Part shown: positions 1 through 8,639 of the stretch, in pieces
Position numbering within the stretch: the first letter of the stretch is position 1
Layout: each line of letters starts with the position of its first letter
From: CAWAPS01 sp963783945
GTDB taxonomy: Bacteria; Actinomycetota; Acidimicrobiia; Acidimicrobiales; Palsa-688
Assembly (NCBI GenBank): GCA_963783945.1
Contig: CAWAPS010000025.1
Span: forward strand, 1 to 64,000
Length of the DNA stretch: 64,000 nucleotides
Reading direction: 5' to 3'
The notes under the pieces: generated by a model
Told to the model about the DNA's origin: nothing
Databases searched by the model: none
What the model saw: only the letters and a program-made list of their open reading frames with translations
Made by a program: the position numbers and the translations under genes

Positions 1-1
1 G

Positions 2-683
2 CAGCAACGCCGCAGGAGCGTCCGTGTCGTCCCGGTCGACGACCAAGCCTTGATCAGAACCGGCTTCAAGAAGATCCTCGAAGCAGAAGATGACATCGAA
101 GTCGTCGGCGAAACAACCGTCGGCGAGGCAACCGTCGCCACGACTCGACAGTTACGCCCAGACGTAGCGCTCAGGGACGTCCAGATGCCGACCATGAACG
201 GCCTCCAGGCCACCGGCCAGATCGTGACCGACACGAACACTCCCAGTCGGATCATCACCCGCATCACCACCTTCGAACGCGACGACTACATCTTCGACGC
301 CCTGCGCTCTGGCGCCAGCGGATTCCTGCTCAAGAACTCACCATCGGAAGACCTCGTCCACGCCGTTCGAGTCGTCGCCGCCGGAGCGGCCCTCCTCGCT
401 CCGTCAGTCACCCGCAAAGTCATCGAAGAGTTCACCGCCCGGCCGGTCGACCGCAGCAATCAAGCGCAACTCGGACGTCTAACCGATCGAGAAACCGAAA
501 TCAGCAAATTGTTAGCCACCGGAAAAGCAACTCCGAACTCGCCGCCCATCTCTTCGTAGGAGAGGGACCATCAAGACCCACGTCTCGAACGTCCTCACAA
601 AGCTCGGCCTGCGAGACCGTATGCAAGCGGTCATATTCGCCTACGAAAGCGGACTCATCGAACCCGGCCAGCAACCAGAGTAG
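2..683 (+). pseudogene. Decayed NarL/FixJ-type response regulator
   Basis: The translation reads as a two-domain response regulator closely related to the intact one at 1499-2158. The receiver has the DDQ acidic pair near base 38, a DVQMP phospho-Asp motif near base 175 and the LLKN lysine motif near base 328. The C-terminal LuxR helix-turn-helix is broken twice. One base is missing near 527-531 (after ATGKA) and another near 565, after which TIKTHVS...KLGLRD resumes and runs to a TAG at 681-683. No start codon is visible in frame inside the window, so the 5' end may lie outside. It probably cannot make a DNA-binding protein. It may be a relic of a duplicated two-component system. The family is certain; calling it dead assumes the two indels are real. 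Confidence 0.8.
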
Positions 684-1166
684 AGCGGTCGCCCTACGGG
701 GTCAGAGCCGGGAAGGGGCAAGATCCCATACCGCTTCTTGCGGCGCGACCCGTGGCGCGTTTGTCGTTCGCCGGGTCCGGGTCCCACCTCGGGATCGACA
801 GCTGGGAGCTTCGACCTTCGGGAGTCCCTAACCCGAAGGTCGGCCCCGAACGGAGGGGTACCGGATTTATGGGGACTGCGACCGCGGAGCGCCAACATTG
901 AGTAGTGACGCGCCGCCGGCTGCGTATGCACGGCGCCACTACCAGCATCTTCGCACTTGCCGAGGTGGGCACCCAGCGAACCAACGGAACTCCCGCCACT
1001 ACGCCTCACCCCTGGTCAGAGCGCTTTTTCGCCACCCGGTGAGAGGGCCTCTTCCGCGTTTTGGATTCATTTGTCATCACTTTGTCATCAGACCCGTTTA
1101 CCGCCCGGTTTGTGGCGTGGCGCTCGTGACACTTTGTCCTAAAGGGGCGTTGATGGTTAGGTTCGG
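684..1166. other. No convincing gene
   Basis: Open frames exist on both strands but have no recognisable domains, no good ribosome-binding sites and the composition of GC-rich shadow frames. The only structure seen is the CTTCGGG hairpin at 813-841. Confidence 0.6.
813..841. repeat. CTTCGGG-type hairpin, copy 1
   Basis: A 10-bp perfect stem, GACCTTCGGG at 813-822 pairing with CCCGAAGGTC at 832-841, around a 9-base loop. The same stem core recurs at 44120-44152, 49593-49613 and 53343-53363, always outside genes. No U-tract follows, so it is not a classic intrinsic terminator. Confidence 0.6.
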
Positions 1167-1203
1167 TACCCCCAACGGGATTCGAACCCGTGCTGCCGCC
1201 TTG
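1167..1203 (-). other. tRNA-Glu-like 3' half (att-site scar)
   Basis: Read on the minus strand, this is the 3' half of a tRNA. It runs from the anticodon loop (AAGGCGGCAGC) through a T-arm ACGGG-TTCGAAT-CCCGT to acceptor TGGGGGT, discriminator A and CC. It matches the usual actinobacterial tRNA-Glu 3' half. The 5' half is missing: bases beyond 1203 do not continue the anticodon stem. Such 3'-half copies are the usual product of tyrosine-integrase recombination in a tRNA anticodon loop, so this probably marks one end of an integrated element. Confidence 0.6.
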
Positions 1204-1498
1204 GCTCGGCCGGCCGAGGTGGAAGCGGACGGTGAATGCCGCTTAGAGGAGGCTGATGGCCTTGCCGGCCCGGCCGAGCCGCCAGCGTTGGCCCGGCCGG
1301 CGCAGGATGATGAAAATCGTCACCGCCATTCCAGCGGAGGCGAGGACGGGTCATCACTGCTCCTCAGGTCGGTGCAAGTTGCCTGGGGATCAGTCTGGGA
1401 CCGCCGCCTGCGCCTGTCATCGCCCGCAGGGCGCGCCTGCGCTCCTCCTCAGCGCAGATCTTTGCCGCTGGCGCCTCTGTCGAAGGACAGGGGCGCGT
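1204..1498. other. No convincing gene
   Basis: GC-rich sequence between the tRNA scar and the convergent end of the response-regulator gene. No supported coding region, RNA or terminator was seen. Confidence 0.5.
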
Positions 1499-2158
1499 CT
1501 ACGCGCCGGGCGTGACCAGCCCGCTCTCGTACGCGAGGACGACGGCCTGAACTCGGTCACGGAGCCCGAGTTTCGCAAGCAAGCTGGAGACGTGGGTCTT
1601 GATCGTGCCATCGGTGACGAACAGCTCGGCGCCCAGCTCGGCGTTGCTCTTACCGCGCGCCAGCATCGTCAGCACCTCGCGCTCGCGCTGCGTCAAGGCG
1701 TCCAGCCGCTTGCCGAGCTCCGGCCTGACCGGCCGGCGTGCGAACTGCTCGATGATGCGCCGCGTGACCGACGGGGCGAGCAGAGCCTCGCCGGCAGTCA
1801 CGACGTGCACCGCGTGCAGGAGCTCCTCGGGTGGGGCGTTCTTGAGCAGGAAGCCGCTGGCGCCCGACCGCAGGGCCTCGAACACGTACTCGTCACGCTC
1901 GAACGTGGTGAGGATCACCACACGACTGTGCAGCTCGCCGTCTTCGGTAATCCGCCGCGTGGCCTCGAGTCCGTCACCGTCGGGCATCTGGATGTCCATC
2001 AAGACGATGTCGGGCCGCAGGCGCCGGGTGCTGGCCGTGGCCTGCTCGCCGTTCGCCGCCTCGCCAACAACCTCGATCTCGGGATCGGACTCGAGGATCA
2101 TCCGGAAGCCGGCGCGAACCATCGCCTGGTCATCGGCCAGCAGCACACGGATGCTCAC
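1499..2158 (-). CDS. NarL/FixJ-family response regulator
   Basis: A 219-residue two-domain regulator. The receiver has D9-D10, phospho-acceptor D55 in LMDIQMP, the TT motif near 83 and the lysine in FLLKN. The C-terminal LuxR helix-turn-helix starts at LTQREREVL and includes VTDGTIKTHVSSLLAKLGL. It should be phosphorylated by the kinase encoded just upstream, whose stop overlaps this start by 4 bases (ATGA), so the two are translationally coupled. Length is normal for the family. No target promoter can be named from the sequence. The broken copy at 2-683 is a close paralogue. Confidence 0.95.
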   Translation of the reverse strand: MSIRVLLADDQAMVRAGFRMILESDPEIEVVGEAANGEQATASTRRLRPDIVLMDIQMPDGDGLEATRRITEDGELHSRVVILTTFERDEYVFEALRSGASGFLLKNAPPEELLHAVHVVTAGEALLAPSVTRRIIEQFARRPVRPELGKRLDALTQREREVLTMLARGKSNAELGAELFVTDGTIKTHVSSLLAKLGLRDRVQAVVLAYESGLVTPGA

Positions 2159-3414
2159 AGCGCACCGTCCGAGGTGGGCAGCTTGACGCGCACGGCGAAC
2201 CCGCCGCCGGATGCCGGCCCCGCCGTCAGTTGGCCGCCGTGCAGGGCGGCACGCTCGCGCATGCCGATCAACCCCAGGCCGCCCGGGCTCGTCCCTGATA
2301 GCGCCGTCGCGCCGCGGCCGTCGTCGATGATCTCGACCTCGAGCTCGTCGGGCCAGTACCGCACGCGCACGTCGGCGCGCGACGCCGCCGCGTGCTTGAG
2401 GGTGTTAGTCAGCGCTTCCTGCACGATGCGGTACGCCGACACGCCGATCATCGGCGGCAACAAGCGTTCCTCCCCTTCGATGCTGACCGCGACAGCGAGC
2501 TTGGACTCACTCATGCTCGCCGCCAACCGCGGAAGCTGGCTCAGGCCAGGGCGCGGAGCCAGATCGTCCTCGTCGCCGGCCTGCCGCAGGAATCCGAGCA
2601 GGCGGTGCAGCTCCCCCACCGCCTGTCGGCTCGACGCCTCGATCGCGGTCAGCGCCTCCTTCGCCTTGACCCGGTCACTGTCGATCACGACCCGGGCGGC
2701 GCCGGCCTGGACGCCCATCATGCTCACGTGGTGGGCGACGACGTCATGCAGCTCCCGCGCGATTCGCACACGCTCCTCGAACACGGCGCGGCGAGCGTTC
2801 TCCTCGCGTCCGCGCTCGGCGTCGGTAGCGCGCTGTTCGGCCGCGGCGGCCTGCGCGGCACGCTCGCGCAGCGCGAACCCCGCGAGCCAGCCGATCGCGA
2901 ACAGGGCCGGCGTGAAGAACAACTCACCAGCCGCGTGCGTGGGGTCGTTGTACACGACGATCGCCGCCCCGGTGACAACGACAGCCAACCCGACCCGCCC
3001 CTGAAAGACGTCACGGAGGTTGCCGAGCAGGAACGATGCAGCCATCCCAGCGAGGTTCAGCACGGCGACCGACCCGATCAGCCGTCCGTCAACCGACGAG
3101 AGCGTCGCCGCCAGCAGCCAGACAGCCGCGGGTGCCGCGAACGGGAAGCGGCGGCGCCAGAGCAACGCTAGGAAGACGGTCACGACAGCAGGCACCGCGA
3201 ACCACAGCGTCGTGTCCGGCTGTCGCGCCGCGTCGTGTGTCAACGCGACCGCGAGCGCGCTCTCGATCGCTCCGACCGCAATCAGCAAGTCGAAGCCGTA
3301 GCTGCGAGCGAACCACCAGAGCCGGCTCACGCATCGAACGTACTCCACCATCTCGCGGACCCCGGAGCCCCCGAGAGTAGAAGCACGACGCCGATTTCCC
3401 TTGTCCCACCCCAT
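2155..3414 (-). CDS. Sensor histidine kinase (HisKA_3/NarX-DesK type)
   Basis: A 419-residue membrane kinase. About five hydrophobic segments lie between residues 40 and 185, followed by a short coiled linker. The dimerisation/phospho-acceptor helix has H223 in RIARELHDVVAHHVS. The C-terminal ATP-binding domain has the N box (NTLKHA), the G1 box (DDGRGA) and the G2 box (GGLGLIGMRER). This arrangement is typical of kinases paired with NarL-type regulators, here the next gene (ATGA overlap). The first ATG is used; an internal ATG at residue 22 (MVEYVRC) is an alternative start. The ligand is unknown because there is no sizeable extracellular sensor domain. Confidence 0.93.
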   Translation of the reverse strand: MGWDKGNRRRASTLGGSGVREMVEYVRCVSRLWWFARSYGFDLLIAVGAIESALAVALTHDAARQPDTTLWFAVPAVVTVFLALLWRRRFPFAAPAAVWLLAATLSSVDGRLIGSVAVLNLAGMAASFLLGNLRDVFQGRVGLAVVVTGAAIVVYNDPTHAAGELFFTPALFAIGWLAGFALRERAAQAAAAEQRATDAERGREENARRAVFEERVRIARELHDVVAHHVSMMGVQAGAARVVIDSDRVKAKEALTAIEASSRQAVGELHRLLGFLRQAGDEDDLAPRPGLSQLPRLAASMSESKLAVAVSIEGEERLLPPMIGVSAYRIVQEALTNTLKHAAASRADVRVRYWPDELEVEIIDDGRGATALSGTSPGGLGLIGMRERAALHGGQLTAGPASGGGFAVRVKLPTSDGAL

Positions 3415-3613
3415 AGCGATCTAGCCCGCTTAGGGTGCGAGGTCGTGGCCCACGAGCCGATGCATCGCGACCCGGTTTGGCCCTACGAACGGCGAGCCCC
3501 GCTCCCCTACTGTGCGTCGGATTTCAACGTCCTAAGGACACGGAAAGACACGGCCGATCGGAGAGACCACGACTGACCGGACCCGAAAATAGGCTCTGAA
3601 CAGCACTTTTGTG

Positions 3614-3661
3614 TGGAGGTGATGGGACTTGAACCCACGACTTCTACGTTGCGAACGTAGA
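3614..3661 (-). other. tRNA-Ala(CGC)-like 3' half (att-site scar)
   Basis: On the minus strand, a complete anticodon arm (stem CTACG/CGTAG, loop TTCGCAA) is followed by a short variable loop, a T-arm (GTGGG TTCAAGT CCCAT), acceptor CACCTCC and A73. T70 in the acceptor implies the G3-U70 pair that identifies tRNA-Ala, and the anticodon reads CGC. The 5' half is absent: upstream bases give no D-arm and no GGAGGTG acceptor. As at 1167-1203, this is the form left by site-specific integration into a tRNA gene. Confidence 0.65.
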
Positions 3662-4018
3662 TAAGGCGGTTATCCACAGCCCTGTGCGGTAAGAAAGTGC
3701 TGCTCAGAGAGGGTGTGCGGCCTTCGGCGGTCACCCACGGTTGATGACGTCCGCGGGATGGACGCGGGATGGTTCTCCCCTCGCCGGGGTCCCGATCTGG
3801 GCTTCTGCCTCCTGCTGTACGCCTAGCTGTCCGTCGGCCAAATGGCGTGGCGGGTGGGCGTATTCGGTTGCTGGGTCGGAAGTGGCCCGAGGTGTTCGAC
3901 ACGGTGAAGGTGTCTTCAGACAGGCTCAGGGGGCCCAGTCCGAAGACCGACCCCCTGTGTTTCCGATCAGGCCGAGCGACGCTGGCAATTCGGGTTAGGA
4001 CATCGTCGCCGTCACGCC
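3662..4018. other. No convincing gene
   Basis: Sequence between the tRNA-Ala scar and the stop codon of the broken Tail-Collar gene. Frames are open on both strands but carry no recognisable domain. Confidence 0.5.
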
Positions 4019-4581
4019 TTAGGCGGAGGCGCTGACTGAGGGCATCATGGGGAACACGCCCGTAGCGCAAATCACGTACGTGGTTCCGTGTGGGCGCCTG
4101 CGGCCTCCAAGGGTTCGGAACAGGTCGAAGGTGGTTATTCCGTCGCCTCCGTAGGTGGATCCCCAGAAGCGAGAAGAGGGCCTGGTTCGCCATGATCTGG
4201 AGGGGGCTACCGATAGCGGCCATCCAGTTGTTCCCGTAACGTATCCCGGCGAAGGCCGAGGTAGTCACGACTTCGCGCGACGAGCGTGCAACTAGACAGC
4301 CATTGCGGGTTGGGGTAGGCGACCTGAACTGCGGGAAGGGAGTTGGTGCCGAATAGAGCGGAGGTGCCCGACGCTCCTCTGGGCCCTGCGGCCCGGTCGC
4401 TCCCGGCGTTCCCGGCGCTCCATTGTAGGCATAGGCCGTGGCGGTGCCTCAGTGATGGAAGCACCTCCGTAATTGCGCTCCCGTGCTCTGTCCTTGTGCG
4501 CCGACCAGGCTGGTACCAGGCCCCCACAGGGATCGGACCCAGCACCGGACCCAGCACGGACCCATTCCTGGAGGCCACATG
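4019..4581 (-). pseudogene. Frameshifted phage Tail-Collar (microcystin-dependent-protein-like) tail
   Basis: Pieces of a Tail-Collar domain appear in successive minus-strand frames after the stop of the collagen-like gene: WGPGTSLVG and collagen triplets, then a segment with YGNNWMAAIGSPLQIMANQA LFSLLG, then STYGGDGITTFD, then TYVICATGVFP before TAA at 4019-4021. In intact relatives these form one chain (GW..C.G..LPI..N.ALFSLLGT.YGG.G.TTF.LPDLRGR, ending in IALQGIFP). The separate frames imply several indels. The region was probably the C-terminal half of the gene at 4582-5193, as in collagen-plus-collar fibre proteins. Confidence 0.7.
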
Positions 4582-5193
4582 TCAAACGGGCCGATACAGG
4601 ACACGTTCGGTGGTGTCGAAGTAGAAATCGCCATTGTTGGCCGAGTTTGTGGGCGCGCCTGACCCACTGAGAATGGCGCTGCCGGGAGCGCCGTCGCAAA
4701 CAAACTGCGATCCCGTCGCGCCCTGCACCGTGATCCCCTGAATGGGGATCGAAGGATTATTGGGATTCGTGCAAGGAGAACCGGGGATTACTGTGACCCC
4801 CACTCCTGGTAGTCCTTGCGCTCCTTGCGGTCCTTGCGGGCCGTTCGGCCCAGTAGCTCCAGTAGCTCCCGTCGCTCCAGTAGCTCCCGTCAGTCCAGCC
4901 GCTCCAGTAGCTCCCATAGCTCCAGTAGCTCCCGTCAGTCCAGTAGCTCCCGTCGCTCCTTTCGGCCCCACCTGGTTCCAGGAGATGGCCGTGGTTCCTT
5001 TGGGGCAGGTGGCCCCGGCGTCTTGGAGCACAAACACATGCGAGCCGCTTAACTCGGCGTTGCTCCAGCAACCGTGGATCACCGCCGAGCTATCAACCGG
5101 ACTTGGAGTAGCAGCGGTAGCGGCAGCAGCGGCTGTCCCTCCAGCCACCACGGCCAAGACTGCGGCTCCGGTTATCAGCATCTTGTTGAGCAT
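4582..5193 (-). CDS. Secreted collagen-like (Gly-X-Y) repeat protein
   Basis: A 203-residue protein. An N-terminal signal peptide (MLNKMLITGAAVLAVVAGG, then AAAAATA) precedes a globular stretch (GCWSNAELSGSHVFVLQDAG), about 20 Gly-X-Y triplets dominated by GATGAT, and a tail with the common motif GDFYFDTTERVLYRPV. Such proteins form extracellular triple helices or phage-like fibres. The stop after YRPV may be premature, because downstream sequence keeps coding for fibre and Tail-Collar parts in other frames. Group II intron A sits about 60 bp upstream of the start and may separate the gene from its promoter. Confidence 0.75.
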   Translation of the reverse strand: MLNKMLITGAAVLAVVAGGTAAAAATAATPSPVDSSAVIHGCWSNAELSGSHVFVLQDAGATCPKGTTAISWNQVGPKGATGATGLTGATGAMGATGAAGLTGATGATGATGATGPNGPQGPQGAQGLPGVGVTVIPGSPCTNPNNPSIPIQGITVQGATGSQFVCDGAPGSAILSGSGAPTNSANNGDFYFDTTERVLYRPV

Positions 5194-5291
5194 TATCGGG
5201 CCTGCCTTTCCCTTACGGTTTCGATTTGCGAAGCAGGCGCGCCACCCACCAGCGTCGAGTGGCCGGGGGGAGTCGCACCCCCCGGCTCTCG

Positions 5292-5329
5292 CAGAACCGT
5301 ACGTGACAGTCTCCCGTCATACGGCTCCT
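5292..5329 (-). ncRNA. Group II intron A domain V
   Basis: Minus strand: AGGAGCCGTATGACGGGAG then ACTGTCACGTACGGTTCTG, a near-perfect domain V hairpin with a GGGAGA-type tetraloop region and the catalytic AGC triad at its base. The stop codon of the RT frame (5317-5319) lies inside this hairpin. Confidence 0.85.
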
Positions 5330-5763
5330 GCAGGCCACCGGTGGCGGAGATCGTGCCAGTGAGCGAAGAGCGTGGGTCTCGTCGTCGGATGGCGTCGAAC
5401 CAAGCCAAGCTCGGCCTGGTCGCCGTCGAAATCGTTTGAATTTCCTCCTGGCCCATCGGACGAGGTGGCCGTCGATGCGCTTGGCGAGGAAGTCCAACTC
5501 GGAGCGGTAGAAGCGCCCGTAGTAGTTGATCCAGCCTCTCGCTTGGGCATTAATCTCCTGGGCGAGGCTGGACAGGTCCGTGCTGCTGCGACGGTTGAGG
5601 TGCCAGGTCCTCGATCTGCTTGCTTTTCGCCTTCTTCGCCTTGCTGCTGATGGCTGGGGCGAAGCTGACAAAGTAGCCTTGCCGGCCTCGGGCGAGGCGT
5701 CCCCGGAAGGCATAGCCGAGGAAGTCGAAGCTGGTGTGCTGCGAGGTCCCGGGACGGTTCGAG
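5317..5763 (-). pseudogene. 3' exon of intron A reverse transcriptase (frameshifted)
   Basis: C-terminal part of the RT interrupted by intron B. Joined to the 5' part it reads YCK-DSNRPGTSQHTSFDFLGY, the normal thumb/maturase junction. It then loses frame near 5605 (after KAKSKQI, resuming at TWHLNRRSSTDL), near 5412 (GRAW to WFDAIRRRD) and near 5390 (to LFAHWHDLRHRWPAGAV). The maturase core QARGWINYYGRFYRSEL is intact in one frame. At least three indels suggest the RT of intron A is dead even if intron B is spliced out. Confidence 0.75.
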
Positions 5764-5800
5764 GTCGGGTGGCCGGGGGCATCGCAGCCCCCGGCTCCCA

Positions 5801-5839
5801 CAGATCCCGGCGTGAAAGTCTCCTTTCACCGGGCTCCTC
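5801..5839 (-). ncRNA. Group II intron B domain V
   Basis: Minus strand: GAGGAGCCCGGTGAAAGGAG then ACTTTCACGCCGGGATCTG. It forms the usual 34-base-type domain V hairpin with the AGC triad, a two-base bulge and a GAGA loop, 16 bases after the RT stop. Confidence 0.85.
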
Positions 5840-5854
5840 TCATCCGTCGGTCAG

Positions 5855-7105
5855 TCAATACGCACTGCGGACCCACTTCCAGTGGGCGAACAGACCGGGC
5901 TGCCTTTCGATCAGCTCGGTCCACCACCGTTTGAACCGTTTAAAGGCCCGCAGCCGACGGTACTTTTTCGCAGCCCAACGCCTCAGGTAGGCACTGACGC
6001 GCAGTAGGAGAGGATTCATCGCTGACCGGTAGAACCGGCCATAGAAATTCATCCACCCGGCGACGATGGGATTCAACCATCGGGCCAGGTCGTCCAGGGT
6101 CAGGTCGGTGCGCCGATGTATCCGCATGGCGCGGAGTTCGGTGCTTTTGGCCTTGAGCGCCTCGGTGCTCATGGCGGGCAGGAAACCAACGAAGAACCCT
6201 CCGTCCCTGCCGCCTTGCGCCCTCCGTGGCCGGAAGGTGAACCCGAGAAAGGTGAAGCTGGTGTGCTCGTGGTCTCCCCGACGTCGACCGTCCTGACAGT
6301 AGACGATCCGCGTTTTGTCCGGGTGCAACCGTAAGCCCACCTCGCTCATCCGCCCGGCTATCCCGGCAAGCACCTGATCGGCCTGCCGCCTGGTCACACA
6401 ATGCACGACGGCATCGTCGGCATACCGCTCGAATTGAACGCCCGGATACATCCGGGCCATCCAAGTATCGAACGCGAAATGCATGAACAGATTAGCCAAG
6501 ATCGGCGAGACCGCCGACCCTTGCGGAGTTCCTTTGTCTCGCTCAACAAGGACGCCATCTGGGGACTGCAACGGTGCAGCCAACCACCGCTTGACATACA
6601 GCAGCACCCAGGGAGTGTCACAGACCGCCTCCACCGCCTTGACGATGAGGTCCCACGGCACCGAATCGAAGAACTTCTGGACATCCAAATCGATGACCCA
6701 GTCCTTCTTCCAGCACCGCTGGCGGCACACCCCGACCGCATCCCACGCCGCCTTGTTCGGCCGGTAGCCATACGAGTCAGGATGGAACCGTGGTTCCGCC
6801 CGTTCCTCCAAATGCATGGCCACCACCGTCTGAGCAACGCGATCTGCGACTGTGGGCACCCCGAGCAAACGGACCCCGCCACCATGCGCCTTCGGTATCT
6901 CCACACCCTTGACCGGGGGCGGAAAGTACGACCCAGACGACATCCGATTCCAGATCTTGTACAAATTGTTCCTCAGATCGGACTCGAAGGCCGCCAAGGT
7001 TTGACCGTCCACTCCTGGGGCACCCTTGTTGGCCGCAACCCGCCTGTACGCCTCCCACACGTGCTGTTTGGGAATGTCGAACGGCTTGACTTGCGACGTT
7101 GGCAT
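5855..7105 (-). CDS. ltrA: Group II intron reverse transcriptase/maturase (intron B)
   Basis: A 416-residue intron-encoded protein. The RT fingers/palm start at FDIPKQHVWEAYRRV and include GVPTVADRVAQ, FFDSVPWDL, GTPQGSAVSPILANL and the catalytic YADD at 228-231. The thumb/maturase X domain follows with HTSFTFLGFTF and GWMNFYGRFYRS. No HNH endonuclease domain is present, as in class-C introns. It would bind the intron RNA to help splicing and copy it into DNA at new sites. The frame is complete, unlike that of intron A. The start ATG follows a purine-rich GGGAGGAAGC ribosome-binding region. Confidence 0.93.
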   Translation of the reverse strand: MPTSQVKPFDIPKQHVWEAYRRVAANKGAPGVDGQTLAAFESDLRNNLYKIWNRMSSGSYFPPPVKGVEIPKAHGGGVRLLGVPTVADRVAQTVVAMHLEERAEPRFHPDSYGYRPNKAAWDAVGVCRQRCWKKDWVIDLDVQKFFDSVPWDLIVKAVEAVCDTPWVLLYVKRWLAAPLQSPDGVLVERDKGTPQGSAVSPILANLFMHFAFDTWMARMYPGVQFERYADDAVVHCVTRRQADQVLAGIAGRMSEVGLRLHPDKTRIVYCQDGRRRGDHEHTSFTFLGFTFRPRRAQGGRDGGFFVGFLPAMSTEALKAKSTELRAMRIHRRTDLTLDDLARWLNPIVAGWMNFYGRFYRSAMNPLLLRVSAYLRRWAAKKYRRLRAFKRFKRWWTELIERQPGLFAHWKWVRSAY

Positions 7106-7715
7106 GTTTCCTCGCTTCCTCCCAGGACCTCGCAGTCCTGGTTGATCGACTCAACAGTCCTGATGAGCCGGCCCCTTGACTCCACCCCCACCTCCAGTCA
7201 GCAGGGACTTCGCAGCTACTACAGGCCGGTCCGCCGGCGAAACGCCGCGTCGGTACTCAGTGCCTACGGTTTCTGCCTCGGCACGCTCCCTCTCGCGACC
7301 GGGGGGCCAACTTCGACCCAGTTGAACGGCCGCCGCATCGGCGCTCGCCTTCTCACGTTCCGTGCAAGAGCAGCAGACCAGGCTCACGCCGCCTCTGCGC
7401 CGGGTACCACCTGGCCAATACACGGGCACCCGCCAGGCTCATCCCGAGGAGCAAAGAAGGATCCCCGGTTTCGATACCGTCCCAACTTTTCGACGCTTCA
7501 ACAACGACCCCCGACCGGGCATCCCCGACCGGACGCTTCTGGCACGTCTTCCTGGTCCCCACCTGACGAGATCACGTCCCGCCTTTTCCCCTGACGCTCA
7601 CCACGACAGTCTTCAGCCAACGCAGCTCAAGGGTGGTTTGACGCCCGCCCCCGTAGGCCGACGTCGAAGGGCCAAACCTTCATCTCTCGCACAGCACCGC
7701 ATCACGAGATGCCTC

Positions 7716-8639
7716 CTACATAACACCTCCCTCTGCGCTCGTGACGCACTCTTTGCAGTACACGATCCTGGTCTTGTCGGGGTGCAGCTCGAGACCCAAG
7801 GTCCCGAGCCGAGTGGCGATCGCAGTCTTCAGTTCCTCGGCCTGCTCCTTGCTGTCGCAGTGGGCGACGATGTCATCCGCGTAGCGCTCGAACGGCCAGC
7901 CCGGAAAGCTCCGGTCCATCCAACGGTCGAACGCATAGTGCATGAACAGGTTGGCGAGCAAGGGCGAGATCGGGGATCCTTGCGGGGTTCCTCTCTCCCG
8001 TGCGACAAGGGTTCCGTCTGGCATCTGGATGGGGGCCTTGAGCCACCGTTCGATGTAGAGCAGAACCCACCGCTCGTCGGTGTGGTGAGATACCGCTTTG
8101 AGCATCAGATCCCACGGAACGCTGTCAAAGAAGGCCCGAATGTCGAGGTCGACTACCCAGTTCTTCCACCAGCAGCGCTCCCTGGTGACAGCTAGGGCGT
8201 CATGGGCCGAACGGCCGGGACGGTATCCGTAGCTGTCGGGGTGGAAGATCGGCTCCAGCTTCTCCTCCAGCAGCATCGCTGCTGCGGTCTGGGCGATCCG
8301 GTCTGCCGTGTTGGGCACCCCGAGTGTCCTGACCCCCAATCCGTGATCTTTCGGTATCTCCACCGCTCGCACCGGCCCCGGCATATACGAGCCCGAGGAC
8401 ATCCGGTTCCACAGCTTGTAGAGGTTGTCGGCCTCCCGCTTTTGGAACTCGACGATAGTCACGGCGTCCACGCCCGGCGCCCCTTGGTTGGCCCGGACCT
8501 TCTCCCACGCCTCGAACACGAGACGCTTGGGAATCTCAAACGACTTCGTTTTCGGTCTGGGTCTTTCTGTCGGCTCCTCCCCTGACGGGTTGGCCTCCAG
8601 TCGACCCTGGTCTGCCCGGCCCCTTCGCTCCGACCCCAT
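7716..8639 (-). pseudogene. 5' exon of intron A reverse transcriptase (interrupted by intron B)
   Basis: Residues of an RT from MGSERRGRADQ (ATG at 8637-8639, after a GTAATGGGG context) through IPKRLVFEAWEKV, GVPNTADRIAQ, FFDSVPWDL, GTPQGSPISPLLANL, YADD and LHPDKTRIVYCK. Intron B begins at 7749, so the last 34 coding bases (to the stop at 7716) are intron sequence (ECVTSAEGGVM). The true continuation is at 5317-5763. An upstream in-frame ATG at 8774 would add 45 residues that look like intron RNA read as protein. Alone, this product would be an RT without thumb or maturase domain. Confidence 0.85.

Larger units (their letters stand above)
5764..7749 (-). mobile_element. Group II intron B (nested inside intron A)
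   Basis: On the minus strand it starts GTGCGTCAC at 7749. It has about 640 bases of domains I-IV before the RT start, then the complete RT, and ends with domain V (5801-5839) and a GC-rich domain VI closing in CCACCCGAC at 5764. It interrupts the RT gene of intron A between the second and third bases of a codon (tgc aaa ga / c tcg aac), and removal restores one frame. Intact RNA and protein parts suggest it can still splice and move. Confidence 0.85.

Noticed and set aside
1256..3004. Long plus-strand open frame (over 500 codons) opposite the two-component genes
   Set aside because: It is a shadow of the high-GC kinase and regulator genes, with no domain and Arg/Pro/Ser-rich composition.
3507..4268. 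Single 253-codon minus-strand gene
   Set aside because: It spans the tRNA-Ala scar, and only its start (AFAGIRYGNNW...) is a Tail-Collar fragment; the rest is out of frame with that domain.
4742..5362. Plus-strand frame rich in Pro-Val-Ala triplets
   Set aside because: It is the antisense reading of the collagen Gly-X-Y repeats, not a real repeat protein.
5855..7594. Plus-strand frames over the intron B region
   Set aside because: They oppose a clean reverse transcriptase and intron RNA and lack similarity to proteins.
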